Shown here piece by piece: positions 32,489 through 42,210 of a stretch of DNA of 64,000 bases; positions within the stretch are counted from its first letter, which is position 1, and each line of letters starts with the position of its first letter. The translations under genes and the position numbers were made by a program. Source of the stretch: Bradyrhizobium guangdongense (GTDB lineage Bacteria; Pseudomonadota; Alphaproteobacteria; Rhizobiales; Xanthobacteraceae); assembly GCF_004114975.1 (NCBI RefSeq), contig NZ_CP030052.1, forward strand, positions 310,001 to 374,000. Reading direction: 5' to 3'. The notes beneath the pieces were generated by a model. That model searched no databases. It saw nothing but the letters and a program-made list of their open reading frames with translations, and had not been told where the DNA came from.

Positions 32489-33331
32489 ATGCACTTGCTC
32501 GTTTGCATCAAGCAGGTTCCAGACTCCGGACAGATCCGCGTGCATCCCGTGACAAATACCATCATGCGTCAGGGCGTGCCGACCATCATCAACCCGTACG
32601 ATCTCTTTGCATTGGAAGCTGCCCTTGAGCTACGCGATCAGTTCGGCGGCGAAGTCACGGTGTTGACTATGGGCCCCCCTTCTGCCGAGGACAGTCTTCG
32701 CAAGGCGCTCACCTTCGGCGCGGATCGTGCGGTGCTCCTGACCGATCGCTTTTTCGCGGGCGCGGACACCCTAGCCACAACCTACGCTTTGGCGACAGCG
32801 ATCCGTAGGATCTCGAGCGAGTTCGGCGCCCCTGACATTGTCTTCACAGGAAAGCAGACCATCGATGGAGACACCGCACAGGTCGGCCCTGGCATCGCAA
32901 AACGGCTTGGCCTGTTTCAGCTCACCTATGTTGGCAAGATCAGCGCACTGGACTTGCATGCCCGCACCATCGACGTCGAGCGACGCTCTGAGGGTGGCGT
33001 CCAGTTGCTTCGGACACGGCTCCCCTGCCTGGTCACGATGCTCGAAGCGACGAACCAGATCCGCCGCGGTGCGATGGCTGATGCGCTGCGCGCTGCCCGC
33101 GCGACGATCCTGAAATGGAGCGCGCAACAGGCGGGGGTTGATGACATTTCACAATGCGGCTTGCGGGGCTCGCCCACCGTCGTCAAGCGCGTTTTCGCAC
33201 CAGCCGCCCGCAACGAGAAGGCCACGATGATAGAGCCTGACGAGCAGCCCGCGGAGGCATTGATCAACGCTATTTTCAGGTGCCGGCCGGCCCTCGAGAT
33301 CGAGCTCGCGGCACTGGCGCGCGGCTATTGA
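32489..33331 (+). CDS. fixA: Electron transfer flavoprotein beta-type FixA
   Basis: FixA with FixB forms an electron-bifurcating flavoprotein that passes electrons through FixC and FixX towards nitrogenase. The start MHLLVCIKQVPDSGQIRVHP and the AMP/FAD-binding segment VFTGKQTIDGDTAQVGPGIA are diagnostic. The ATG at 32489 follows GGAG. The product is 280 aa. In B. diazoefficiens USDA 110, as I recall, fixA lies apart next to nifA, whereas here it directly precedes fixBCX. Confidence 0.95.
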   Translation: MHLLVCIKQVPDSGQIRVHPVTNTIMRQGVPTIINPYDLFALEAALELRDQFGGEVTVLTMGPPSAEDSLRKALTFGADRAVLLTDRFFAGADTLATTYALATAIRRISSEFGAPDIVFTGKQTIDGDTAQVGPGIAKRLGLFQLTYVGKISALDLHARTIDVERRSEGGVQLLRTRLPCLVTMLEATNQIRRGAMADALRAARATILKWSAQQAGVDDISQCGLRGSPTVVKRVFAPAARNEKATMIEPDEQPAEALINAIFRCRPALEIELAALARGY

Positions 33332-33349
33332 GCTAAAGAAAGGCGCAAC

Positions 33350-34456
33350 ATGAATACCGCATCTGAAATCGGCGCTTCCCCTTCGAGTCGCGCCGCGGCT
33401 AAGAAGCAGCTGTCTGACCGCTTCAAGACCTACAAACATGTGTGGGTCTTCATCGAGCAAGAACGCGGCCAGGTCCACTCTGTATCCTGGGAGCTAATGG
33501 GCGTTGGCCGCAAGCTTGCTGACAAGCTCAAAGTTGATCTCGCCGCAGTGGTGATCGGGCAAGAGGGCGAGGCATCGCAGGCCGCCGCTACCGAGTCGTT
33601 CTGCTACGGAGCCGACCTTGTCTATATGGTCGCCGATGATCTGCTCAAGGACTATCGCAACGAATCCTATATCAAGGCGCTCACCAAGCTCGTCAATAGC
33701 TACAAGCCCGAGATCTTGCTCCTAGGCGCGACCACTCTAGGCCGCGACCTAGCAGGTTCAGTCGCAACGACATTGCGCACTGGTCTGACTGCCGATTGCA
33801 CAGAGCTCGACGTCGATGCCGACGGTTCCCTCGCCGCGACGCGTCCGACCTTTGGCGGCTCGCTGCTATGCACGATCTATACGCTGAACTACCGTCCGCA
33901 GATGGCTACAGTCCGGCCGCGCGTGATGCCTGTGCCAGAACGCTGCGCGCGCCCGATCGGCCGCATCATCACCCTCCCGCTTGGACTTGTCGAGGACGAT
34001 ATCGTAACGAAGGTGCTGTCGTTCCTACCGGATCGCGATTCCGCACGATCCAATCTCGCTTATGCCGATGTTGTCGTTGCCGGAGGCCTCGGCCTTGGTT
34101 CGTCTGAAAACTTCCGGCTCGTGCGCCGGCTCGCCGACGTGCTAGGTGCCGAGTTTGGCTGCTCGCGCCCCCTGGTGCAAAAGGGTTGGGTCACATCCGA
34201 CCGGCAAATTGGCCAAACCGGCAAAACCATCAGGCCAAAGCTCTACATCGCCGCCGGAATCTCCGGAGCCATTCAGCACCGCGTCGGTGTCGACGGCGCC
34301 GACCTTATCGTCGCCATCAACACCGAAAGGAACGCGCCTATCTTCGAGTTCTCGCATTTAGGCATTGTCGAGGACGCGATCCGGTTGCTGCCAATCCTGA
34401 CCGAGGCGTTTCGCGCCCGGCTGTCGCCGCATTCGCGCGACCGGATCGCAGGATAG
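33350..34456 (+). CDS. fixB: Electron transfer flavoprotein alpha-type FixB
   Basis: FixB is the FAD-binding alpha subunit partnered with FixA. The N-terminal half carries [20 protein letters not shown]. The C-terminal FAD domain has [20 protein letters not shown], then [20 protein letters not shown] and [19 protein letters not shown]. The ATG at 33350 follows AAAGG. The product is 368 aa and intact, with 18 bases between it and fixA. Confidence 0.96.
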   Translation: MNTASEIGASPSSRAAAKKQLSDRFKTYKHVWVFIEQERGQVHSVSWELMGVGRKLADKLKVDLAAVVIGQEGEASQAAATESFCYGADLVYMVADDLLKDYRNESYIKALTKLVNSYKPEILLLGATTLGRDLAGSVATTLRTGLTADCTELDVDADGSLAATRPTFGGSLLCTIYTLNYRPQMATVRPRVMPVPERCARPIGRIITLPLGLVEDDIVTKVLSFLPDRDSARSNLAYADVVVAGGLGLGSSENFRLVRRLADVLGAEFGCSRPLVQKGWVTSDRQIGQTGKTIRPKLYIAAGISGAIQHRVGVDGADLIVAINTERNAPIFEFSHLGIVEDAIRLLPILTEAFRARLSPHSRDRIAG

Positions 34457-34472
34457 GACAAGGAGAGACCTC

Positions 34473-35780
34473 GTGACCGCGGAAACATTTGACATCATCG
34501 TCGTCGGGGCAGGTATGGCCGGCAATGCAGCGGCGCTCACGCTTGCCAAGCACGGCCTGAAGGTTCTTCAGCTCGAGCGTGGCGAATATCCCGGGTCGAA
34601 GAACGTGCAGGGTGCGATCCTCTATGCCGATATGCTGGAGGCGCTTGTCGCTAACTTTCGACAAGACGCGCCGCTTGAGCGGCATCTGGTCGAACAGCGC
34701 TTCTGGATGATGGATGACCGCTCTCACACCGGCCTGCACTACCGCTCCGACGACTTCAACGAAGAAAGGCCGAACCGCTATACTATCATCCGCGCTCAGT
34801 TCGATAGGTGGTTCTCGCAGAAAGTTCGCGAAGCTGGCGCCACGGTGCTATGCGAGACAACGGCAACCGAACTAATGCAAGATGCTAACGGCAAGGTGGT
34901 GGGTGTGCGGACTGACCGCGCCGATGGCGAGATCCATGCTGGCGCGGTGGTCCTCGCGGAAGGCGTCAACGGCCTTCTTGGCACGCGGGCCGGCGTACGC
35001 AAGCGGCCTACGCCGGACACGGTCGCACTCGCCGTGAAGGAGATGCACTTCCTACCGCGCGAAGTTATCGAGGCCCGCTTCAATCTTAAGGGCGATGAAG
35101 GGCTCGTCATTGAGGCTGCGGGCACCATCTCCCGCGGCATGACAGGCATGGGCTTCATCTACACCAATAAGGAATGCATCTCCCTTGGCATCGGATGCCT
35201 GGTCGCGCACTTCACAAGCACCGGGGAAACACCGTATGGTCTGCTCGATCGCTTCAAGCGGCATCCTTCGGTCGCTCCGCTGATCGAGGGATCGGAAGTC
35301 AAGGAATATGCCGCTCACCTCATTCCCGAGGGTGGCTTCAAGGCCATTCCGCAGCTATATGGCGAGGGCTGGGTCGTCGTAGGCGACGCCGCTCAACTCA
35401 ACAACGCTATGCATCGCGAGGGCTCAAACCTCGCAATGACATCGGGGCGACTCGCGGCCGAAGCGATCATCCAAGTCAAGTCGCGCGGCGCCCCAATGAC
35501 AGCGACGAATCTGTCAATTTACAAGACGATGTTGGACCATTCGTTTGTCATTAGGGACCTAAGGAAGTACAAAGACATGCCCGCGCTGATGCACACCTAC
35601 TCCCGGAACTTTTTTCTGACATATCCGGAGCTCGTCTCGGAATCGATGCAGAATTTCTTGCGGGTCGACGGGACACCAAAGGCCGAAAAGGAAAAGCAAT
35701 CACTAAACTCCTTCGTCAAGAGCCGTTCGTGGAGCGGCCTGCTCGGTGATGCCGTTCGCCTCGCGCGCGCTTGGCGGTAA
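34473..35780 (+). CDS. fixC: Electron transfer flavoprotein-quinone oxidoreductase FixC
   Basis: FixC is the flavoprotein that takes electrons from FixAB to quinone and FixX. The N-terminal dinucleotide fold [20 protein letters not shown] and the later [20 protein letters not shown] are clear. It starts at GTG 34473 after AAGGAGAG, 16 bases beyond fixB. The product is 435 aa, normal for FixC. Confidence 0.96.
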   Translation: MTAETFDIIVVGAGMAGNAAALTLAKHGLKVLQLERGEYPGSKNVQGAILYADMLEALVANFRQDAPLERHLVEQRFWMMDDRSHTGLHYRSDDFNEERPNRYTIIRAQFDRWFSQKVREAGATVLCETTATELMQDANGKVVGVRTDRADGEIHAGAVVLAEGVNGLLGTRAGVRKRPTPDTVALAVKEMHFLPREVIEARFNLKGDEGLVIEAAGTISRGMTGMGFIYTNKECISLGIGCLVAHFTSTGETPYGLLDRFKRHPSVAPLIEGSEVKEYAAHLIPEGGFKAIPQLYGEGWVVVGDAAQLNNAMHREGSNLAMTSGRLAAEAIIQVKSRGAPMTATNLSIYKTMLDHSFVIRDLRKYKDMPALMHTYSRNFFLTYPELVSESMQNFLRVDGTPKAEKEKQSLNSFVKSRSWSGLLGDAVRLARAWR

Positions 35781-35811
35781 CGCTTCTCTCACACCCCCAT
35801 GAGGGCTAACC

Positions 35812-36108
35812 ATGTCGACCGACCGATCCGCGCGCGTCGAGGACAGGCTATTCTACAACCGCTACCTGCTTGATCCTGGGCACCCTCACATCAAGGTGCG
35901 GCCACACACGATGCCATCCTCGGAGCTCGTGAGCATGCTGACAACCTGCCCGGCTCACTGCTATGTAGCTAACGACAAGCACCAGATAGAAGTCGCCGTG
36001 GACGGCTGCATCGAGTGCGGCACTTGCCGCGTGATCTGCGAGGAGAGAGGTGACATCGAGTGGAGCTATCCGCGAGGTGGTTACGGCGTACTGTTCAAGT
36101 TTGGCTAA
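35812..36108 (+). CDS. fixX: Ferredoxin-like protein FixX
   Basis: FixX is the ferredoxin-like member of the FixABCX complex. CPAHCY and [13 protein letters not shown] hold the cysteines for its cluster, followed by the family end [19 protein letters not shown]. The ATG at 35812 is preceded by GAGGG. The product is 98 aa. It is the last gene of the nifH operon. Confidence 0.96.
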   Translation: MSTDRSARVEDRLFYNRYLLDPGHPHIKVRPHTMPSSELVSMLTTCPAHCYVANDKHQIEVAVDGCIECGTCRVICEERGDIEWSYPRGGYGVLFKFG

Positions 36109-36414
36109 TAATTCGGCTCAACGTAGCTGTGATCTTTCAGGAAGTGCCCATCCGTTCTGAACCGAGAAAGCTGAGTTTCCGAAGCTGCAGTGTTCTGGGA
36201 GAGACCGGATGAACACCCACAAGAATGCGCCGTTGATGCCCAAAGGTCGATAGGCGATGCTGCGGAGGAGTAGGCTGCCGCAAGCCGATGGCTGACCTGT
36301 GAAACATCTTGCCGAAGACGATTGAAAATAGGTCAAGCGGTTCCGCGCGGAAGGTGTTGCTTGGTTGCGCAATCGCTCCTCCAGACCCTTTCGTCGCCAA
36401 GTCCCGCCAGCCAC

Positions 36415-36790
36415 ATGTGCAGGCTTCGACGCATTGCGCCGACATCTACACCGGCACGCAGATCGCCGACCAGGTCGAAGTGTCGACGGCCGCCGTCAGC
36501 CATCCTCGTCGCTTAGAATTGAACCGGATCGCGAGGAGCTGACTGAGCGGGGAAGGCCGATATGAGCGTGAAAGCCCAGGCGAGATCATTCACATCGACA
36601 TCATAACGCTGTGGCGTTTTTGGAGGGATCGGAGACGGCATTACCCGGCGCTCCCAGCCCGTCTACATTGACGACCACTCCCGTGTCGCCTTTTCCGAGA
36701 TCAAGCCATTGGCGCCCAAGGGACGCTGCTGCCTTTCGGACGTCCCTAAGACCCGCGCGGCATTTTTGGTTCGGCGTGCAATAGACGTGT
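36415..36790 (+). pseudogene. IS481-type transposase remnant
   Basis: Pieces in different frames match one IS481 transposase: GTQIADQVEVSTAAVS and LELNRIARS (helix-turn-helix end), then YERESPGEIIHIDI at about 36560-36605, and then PVYIDDHSRVAFSEIKP at about 36655-36710. Stops and shifts separate them, so the gene is dead. The limits are approximate. Confidence 0.75.
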
Positions 36791-37071
36791 TTCTGTTGCC
36801 TAACCTCGTCTGCAATGTCCCCGGCCGCGCGCCGCAAGCCGTCCATCACCGGAACAGTTGCGCCCCTCCACGTGCTCAACGCCGCGGGATTTGGTTACGC
36901 GAAGAAGTACTCACACCATGATCGCGCAATCATCAAAACCTCCGGCCTGCTGATGTTGCCATTCAGAGAGACATTTTCTCTTTCTTAAATTGACCATTGA
37001 CCCATTTCTGTCGTCTCCCCTAAGAAGCGCAGCTGCAACGAATGCGGATTGAACACAACCGGGGATCGCAG

Positions 37072-37950
37072 ATGAGCCACATATCTCAAGCGCCCAGTGC
37101 GCGAGTGACGATTCCGCTCCTTCAACAATGGAAGGAGGAACGGCGGCGCATAACGATGACCACCGCCTATGACGCCGTGACAGCGCGGATTGCCGATTCC
37201 ATCGTCGATATCCTCCTCGTGGGCGACAGCGTCGGCAATGTCTGTCTCGGCTACGACAATACCCTTCCGGTCAGCATGCCGATGATGAACTATCATCTGG
37301 AGGCTGTCGCGCGCACAAGACCTCGTGCGCTGCTCGTGGCTGATATGCCGTTTCTCAGCTTCCATGTCAGCCCGCAGGAAACTATCCGCAACGCAGGTGG
37401 CTTCCTGCAACGGGGAGCAGATGCCGTCAAGCTGGAAGGGGGCGCCAAGCGCATCGACATGATACGCGCGCTGGTCCAATGCGAAATCCCGGTGATGGGA
37501 CACCTCGGCCTCACCCCGCAAAGCGTCAACGTCATGGGCGGCTTCAGGGTGCAGGGTCGCACGAGCGAGGCTGCATTGCAACTGCTCGAGGACGCGCACC
37601 GGTTAGAGCAAGCGGGATGCTTTGCGCTCGTGCTCGAGGGCATTCCGGCCGAGCTTGCAGCGCGTGTGACCGAGATCCTGAAGATTCCGACCATTGGGAT
37701 CGGCGCGGGAGCGAAATGTTCGGGCCAGGTACTCGTGTTCCACGACGTGGTCGGATTGACGGAGGGGCACCGGCCGAAATTCGTGCGCCCCTATTCGAAC
37801 GGATTTCAGGTCTTGCAGGATGCCCTCGCAAGCTGGGCGACCGATGTCCGGGAGGGCACATTTCCGGACGCTCAGGAGTCCTACCGTTTGCCGGAATCCC
37901 TGGCGGAGGTCGTCGCAAACTGGACGCCAGGCGAGCGGGACGGAATTTAG
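37072..37950 (+). CDS. panB: Ketopantoate hydroxymethyltransferase
   Basis: PanB adds a hydroxymethyl group to alpha-ketoisovalerate, the first committed step of pantothenate synthesis. Conserved segments are MTTAYDAVTARIAD, LLVGDSVGNVCLGYDNTLPV, ADAVKLEGG, PVMGHLGLTPQSVN and GIGAGAKCSGQVLVFHD. The ATG at 37072 follows GGGGATC; an in-frame ATG ten codons earlier is possible. It is followed four bases later by panC. Pantothenate genes on a symbiosis island are known from Mesorhizobium loti. Confidence 0.96.
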   Translation: MSHISQAPSARVTIPLLQQWKEERRRITMTTAYDAVTARIADSIVDILLVGDSVGNVCLGYDNTLPVSMPMMNYHLEAVARTRPRALLVADMPFLSFHVSPQETIRNAGGFLQRGADAVKLEGGAKRIDMIRALVQCEIPVMGHLGLTPQSVNVMGGFRVQGRTSEAALQLLEDAHRLEQAGCFALVLEGIPAELAARVTEILKIPTIGIGAGAKCSGQVLVFHDVVGLTEGHRPKFVRPYSNGFQVLQDALASWATDVREGTFPDAQESYRLPESLAEVVANWTPGERDGI

Positions 37951-37954
37951 CGTC

Positions 37955-38818
37955 GTGCGCACCATAAAAACCGTCCGCGAGCTGCGCCGCGCCCTCGCTG
38001 GTCACAAACCGAATGGTCGCGTCGGATTTGTGCCCACAATGGGATACCTGCACGATGGTCATCTCGCGCTTGTTAAAGCGAGCCGGGCACGCTGCAACAC
38101 CACGGTCGTCAGCATCTTCGTCAACCCGGCCCAGTTTGGCCCGAAGGAAGATCTCAGCGTGTATCCACGGGACTTCCCCCGAGACGAACGACTGTGCCGC
38201 GAGGCTGACGTCGATATTATCTTTGCTCCCGGGGCGGAGGAAGTGTATCGGTCGGGGTTCGACACCTTTGTCGAACCGGGTGCACCGGCACAGCCCCTCT
38301 GTGGCCCGTTCAGGCCCGGCCACTTTCGGGGTGTTACGACCGTCGTCTGCAAGCTGTTCAACATGGTGCAGCCTGATCTGGCGTTCTTCGGACAAAAGGA
38401 CTTTCAGCAATGTGCCGTAGTGCGGCGGATGGTCACCGATCTCAATCTCCCGATCGAAATCGTCACCGTCCCGACGGTTCGCGATCCGGACGGGCTCGCC
38501 ATGAGCAGCCGGAACCGCTATCTCAGCGCTCCTGAACGCAGCAGCGCCCTTTCCATCAGCCGCGGCCTTTTCGCAGCAAAGGCTGTCTTTCAGGCAGGCG
38601 AGCGCGATTCCATCCGGCTGTTGTCACTCGCCAGGCAGACTATAGAGATCGACGAGCTGCAATACCTGGAAATCGTCGATGCCGAAACGCTCACGCCAGC
38701 TACAAGCGAGCTGACGCGTCCTGCTGCGATTTGTGTCGCAGGTTATGTTGGCTCAACCCGGCTGATCGACAACATCCTGCTCGATACCACGGAGGCTCGC
38801 AGGCTGACCGCGCGGTGA
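37955..38818 (+). CDS. panC: Pantothenate synthetase
   Basis: PanC joins pantoate and beta-alanine with ATP. The nucleotidyltransferase motifs are present: PTMGYLHDGHLALV (HxGH), FFGQKDFQQCAVVRRM, and DGLAMSSRNRYLS (KMSKS-like). I start at GTG 37955, four bases after the panB stop, giving MRTIKTVRELRRAL and 287 aa, the usual size. The frame runs open into panB without meaning. It forms a two-gene operon with panB. Confidence 0.96.
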   Translation: MRTIKTVRELRRALAGHKPNGRVGFVPTMGYLHDGHLALVKASRARCNTTVVSIFVNPAQFGPKEDLSVYPRDFPRDERLCREADVDIIFAPGAEEVYRSGFDTFVEPGAPAQPLCGPFRPGHFRGVTTVVCKLFNMVQPDLAFFGQKDFQQCAVVRRMVTDLNLPIEIVTVPTVRDPDGLAMSSRNRYLSAPERSSALSISRGLFAAKAVFQAGERDSIRLLSLARQTIEIDELQYLEIVDAETLTPATSELTRPAAICVAGYVGSTRLIDNILLDTTEARRLTAR

Positions 38819-38890
38819 TAAGCGAGCACGATCTCCGTCGCGCCAGGAGGCAGGGCGGTGCTCCAGCGCGCGTGCTGATCCCAGCCGCGC

Positions 38891-39049
38891 TCACTGCGAT
38901 GATGTTGCAGCTCGTTCGACCTTTTGCACCTTGAGTGCACGACGCTTCATTGTCGCCGTCAGCTTTTTTGCTTTTGCCGGGCGAGGTTTCTTTGGAAAAA
39001 CGATGCCGGCTTGAGATAGCTCCTTCGGTCCGCGCTTCGTCATCATCAT
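38891..39049 (-). CDS. Small basic protein, 52 aa
   Basis: The frame starts MMMTKRGPKELSQAGIVFPK and is rich in Lys and Arg, with Pro-Ala repeats (PRPAKAKK). Small proteins of this kind are frequent in Bradyrhizobium; the function is unknown. The start is chosen at the triple Met, and the frame is open for much longer upstream. The evidence is composition only. Confidence 0.35.
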   Translation of the reverse strand: MMMTKRGPKELSQAGIVFPKKPRPAKAKKLTATMKRRALKVQKVERAATSSQ

Positions 39050-39092
39050 TCTCCGAACATATCTGGTTGATTTCGGGACGGCGCCGCAGCAG

Positions 39093-39335
39093 CTAACGCC
39101 GCACACCTGGCCGCTCGCCAGCTCGCGGCGGTGAAGCTGGATGTCGCGCGCCGCCTGGCGCGCTGAGCAGCAAAAACAAAGCCCTGTTAGCCTCATACCG
39201 GGCGGCCAGCCGGCTACGTTTTGAACCTGCCATGACCAGCATCCCTTCATCCGTCGAGAGCGACCAGAACCAGCCGCGGCCACGGCGAGTGAGCAAAATC
39301 TCATAATAGGGAAAACGGTCGGACATCGAATCCAT
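39093..39335 (-). CDS. Small hypothetical rhizobial protein
   Basis: The product (80 aa) reads FPYYEILLTRRGRGWFWSLS, then TDEGMLVMAGSKRSRLAARY, a pattern I associate with small Bradyrhizobium proteins of unknown function. A Met three codons in is an alternative start. There is no signal peptide or membrane helix. Confidence 0.5.
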   Translation of the reverse strand: MDSMSDRFPYYEILLTRRGRGWFWSLSTDEGMLVMAGSKRSRLAARYEANRALFLLLSAPGGARHPASPPRAGERPGVRR

Positions 39336-39680
39336 TGTTCGTCTGCGCGCGGCGAGTTCCGGACCACCCGCTCGGCCGCGCCTGCCTAGCGGATGGGTTC
39401 ACATCCAACCGTTGGGGGGCGTGCTGAACAGCTGGATCGGCCTGTTGCAATCCCGCTGCGGTGAAAATCATCAACAAATCCCAGTTCAACGCCGAATTCC
39501 GCCAGGACAGCCGGGTCCGTTCTTGCCCCTAGTTGCGCAATGTCGTCCGTGTTCGTTGACACCCGGCCTGGGTGCGTCATCCGGGCTAACAGTTTATATT
39601 GTCCTACTTTCAGACGAAAGATCAAATTTGCAACGTGCCTGCTCGTGCCCTTATTTTCCTTCACGTTTTCGGAGTCGCCC

Positions 39681-39881
39681 GTGTTGGACCCAGCGACGAG
39701 TGTCCTTCTCCGCGCCGTGCTTGATGAGGTCTGCCAGGAGATCTCCCGCAGTGAAACTGGCCTTCGTGCCCATGTCGCCTCCAAGTTGATCGAAGCCGCA
39801 ACCAAGGGTGAGACAACAGCGGAGCGCCTAAGGCAGGTCGCGCTTGAGGCACTTCGCTCGACGCCGACGATGTGGCGCTAG
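39681..39881 (+). CDS. Small hypothetical rhizobial protein, 66 aa
   Basis: A GTG at 39681 with GGAG seven bases upstream gives a 66-residue helical protein (AVLDEVCQEISRSETGLRAH, then VASKLIEAATKGETTAERLR). Short proteins with this pattern are widespread in rhizobia and are of unknown function. A longer frame from 39540 has no start signal. Confidence 0.6.
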   Translation: MLDPATSVLLRAVLDEVCQEISRSETGLRAHVASKLIEAATKGETTAERLRQVALEALRSTPTMWR

Positions 39882-40541
39882 GGAAGGGCGTGGCTGTGAC
39901 TTTCAAGGTTCGTGTTGAACATCCTGGCCACCGGCAAAGACGGCCTCGCACAGATGCCGGATCTCAAGCAAATATACCAGGTTTAGCTACGGTGGATCCG
40001 ATTAGGCCAAGCGCTCGAGAAGAATGATCGCATACTTGAGCTAGCCTTTTCTCAGAAGTTGATCGAGCGCATCGATCGAGATAGCGCGTCACCGAACAGA
40101 GCCCCGTGCCCTGGAGGCGATGGAAGTAAAGTCGCCTGCTGTCAGCGAGGGCACCAATATCAACAGCGCTTTTCTCGATGCGATTGTAGCTGGCGAGCCG
40201 CAGCGCATGACAACAAGCAAGCCGGTGTTCTAGCGACGCCTTTGGCTGCACGCGGATGGAGCCGGTCGCCAAGGCGGCCGGCAGCGGCCCGCACGTCTGC
40301 ATCTAAACGCATCATACGCTCGTGAAGGTAAGATCGTGCTGAGGGGAAATTTAGCTAGGCCTTCCGGCCTTCTGAGGTTGGAGCGCGCTAATTTTGCTCG
40401 GGCGCATCTCATGCCTCGCCCTGGTTATTGGAACATGCTGGCTTCTGGGCGGTTCAATGAAAGGGCCCTTGTGCCCCCACGGTCCTGCCGCATACCCCCA
40501 AAGCCCCCCAAAGGCGGGACCGTGCCCCCGCGGAGTCCGCC
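39882..40541. other. No recognisable gene
   Basis: Only short overlapping frames lie between two small genes. A 22-codon frame ends near 39985, but nothing supports it. Confidence 0.35.
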
Positions 40542-40709
40542 ATGGCATTCCCGACCGAAGAGCAGATCAAAAACAAGGCCCACGAGCTCTGGGAGAAAGC
40601 AGGCAGGCCGGAAGGGCGCGAACTCGAATTCTGGCATCAAGCCGAACGCGAGCTGCAGGAGCAGGCAGAGCGCGGCGCTCCGGAAAATGGCTCGCCTGAC
40701 GCGATTTAG
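40542..40709 (+). CDS. DUF2934 family small protein
   Basis: A 55-residue frame starts at ATG 40542 and ends at 40709. The sequence TEEQIKNKAHELWEKAGRPE followed by GRELEFWHQAERELQEQAE is the DUF2934 pattern common in Bradyrhizobium and other rhizobia. Function is unknown. It is one charged helical unit with no membrane segment. Confidence 0.8.
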   Translation: MAFPTEEQIKNKAHELWEKAGRPEGRELEFWHQAERELQEQAERGAPENGSPDAI

Positions 40710-41009
40710 CCGCCGCCGTTTGGCACTCTCTACACGGGATCATGTTGTGCGTGCCCGCAAGACCGCCCGAGCGGAGTGAGCGACGAGCAGACGGGTGGAA
40801 ACGGTTCGGCCGGGTTATTCGTCAACGTCAACTCTCATCTCGCGTGAGCTCTGCACGTCTGATTGGACGGGCCTCAAACCGCTGGCCATTCAGATCCACG
40901 TCCGTCTTCCTCTTCTTCAATGCCGGTCGTTGTCGATGGCGTCGTTCGTTCCGCGCTCGCTCGGCATGTTTTCTGGCTTGGAGCGCGGATCAATCGCTCA
41001 CGCGCACAT

Positions 41010-41100
41010 TAAAGCGCGATGAGAATGAGATGAATCCTCGTCGCGCTTTAGGTTATTGTTTGAGCCTCCGAAAACCGCTGCACACTTCTCGGGATCATGC
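41010..41100. repeat. Bradyrhizobium-type intergenic palindromic repeat
   Basis: TAAAGCGCGATGAG at 41010-41023 pairs with CTCGTCGCGCTTTA ending at 41050 (13 of 14 bases), followed by GGTTATTGTTTGAGC and a second weak hairpin, CCGAAAACCGCT ... CTTCTCGG, ending in GGATCATGC. The same layout is familiar from dispersed intergenic repeats of Bradyrhizobium. It ends one base before the 3' end of the phosphoribosyltransferase gene and could act as an RNA stem at the operon end. Confidence 0.7.
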
Positions 41101-41101
41101 T

Positions 41102-42202
41102 CTAGAAGTTTTCAGTGTTTTGGCAGTGGTGAGGATAACCCGAGCAGCCCCAGAATTTGAAATGGGTTGTGTGATTCTCCCGGATTTTCATAGAGCGACC
41201 GCAGGCGGGGCAGGTCTTGCGAGCAAATACCCGCTGGTCCTTCGCCAGCGTCATGATCCTGACTTCGCCGGCGCCGCTGGCGGCGAGTGTCCGGACACAT
41301 TCCCCGGTGGTCTCCCCGGTCGTGTAGACATCGTCGATCAGCAAGATCTTGTTATTGTTCCATCTGAAATTAGAATGGAAAGCGCCTTTGATTGCTTCGG
41401 CGCGCTCCAGCGAATTCATCTGCTTGTAGCCCTCGATTTCCTTGACGACACGCAGGCCCTTCAGCTCCAGTTCGATGTCCTCATCGAAATGATCTGCTGC
41501 CTCATTGAGCAGCAATTCAAAGCGATTGCGCTGTTGAGAAGGCTTCATCGGAACCGGCACAACATAGTCCGGTGCCCAGTCGAGGGTTGCGATGGCTCGA
41601 CCTACGGCCTCACCGAGAATCTTGGCGTGGGTATCATCACTCTTCAGCGACAACACGGCTGCGCTCACGCTTCGCCAATATAGCCGCGGCCAGGAATGTT
41701 CGCGTCTCAGCAAGGTGGATGCCTTCGACATGAAGACGTCCGGTGCACTGGAGGAAAGCTCGAAGATTGACGTAGGCCCCCATCGGACCGCAACAGAAGT
41801 CACCCCGGCATGGTAACTGGCTTCGATGTCACCGACATCATCACCGATGTAGAGCGTTTCCGTCGTCGCAGCCACGCCGACACGACGTAGCGCTTCCAGG
41901 ATCGGCTCGGGGTCGGGTTTGTGGTTCTGGGTATTGCCGTAGCTGACCAGCACGTCGTAAGGGATGCGGAATTGCTGGAGGACTGAAGTCGCGTACCATT
42001 CAGGCGAAGAGGTGACGATGCCGATCCTCTGTCCGTCCGCCCTGAGAAGGGCGGGAAGCTCATGAGGCGCCGCGCGGCCTTGCGCGGGGAACGGCCGGAT
42101 CAGATGCATATTCTGCCGGACATTGTCCCACATCTGAAAGCGACGTTGCTGCGCAATGGCCGAGCTATCGAAAAGCGTCATGTCGAGGTCAAACAGGAAC
42201 AT
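41102..42202 (-). CDS. HAD hydrolase - phosphoribosyltransferase - zinc finger fusion
   Basis: Three parts are visible. Residues 1-165 are a HAD phosphatase: DLDMTLFD (catalytic Asp), GIVTSSPEW, NHKPDP and YIGDDVGDIEAS. Residues about 190-325 are a ComF-like phosphoribosyltransferase with YVVPVPMKPSQQRNRFELLL and the PRPP loop ILLIDDVYTTGETTGEC. The C-terminus (from about 333) is a topoisomerase-type zinc finger, CPACGRSMKIRE ... WGCSGYPHHC. The start ATG is eight bases after the dprA-like stop, so the two genes form an operon. The combination points to a nucleotide- or nucleic-acid-directed system rather than housekeeping metabolism; the function is unknown. Confidence 0.88.
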   Translation of the reverse strand: MFLFDLDMTLFDSSAIAQQRRFQMWDNVRQNMHLIRPFPAQGRAAPHELPALLRADGQRIGIVTSSPEWYATSVLQQFRIPYDVLVSYGNTQNHKPDPEPILEALRRVGVAATTETLYIGDDVGDIEASYHAGVTSVAVRWGPTSIFELSSSAPDVFMSKASTLLRREHSWPRLYWRSVSAAVLSLKSDDTHAKILGEAVGRAIATLDWAPDYVVPVPMKPSQQRNRFELLLNEAADHFDEDIELELKGLRVVKEIEGYKQMNSLERAEAIKGAFHSNFRWNNNKILLIDDVYTTGETTGECVRTLAASGAGEVRIMTLAKDQRVFARKTCPACGRSMKIRENHTTHFKFWGCSGYPHHCQNTENF

Positions 42203-42210
42203 CCCAGCCG

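Noticed and set aside
40990..41100. CRISPR-like or phage attachment repeat
   Set aside because: There is a single unit with hairpin symmetry and no spaced copies; it fits a dispersed Bradyrhizobium intergenic repeat.
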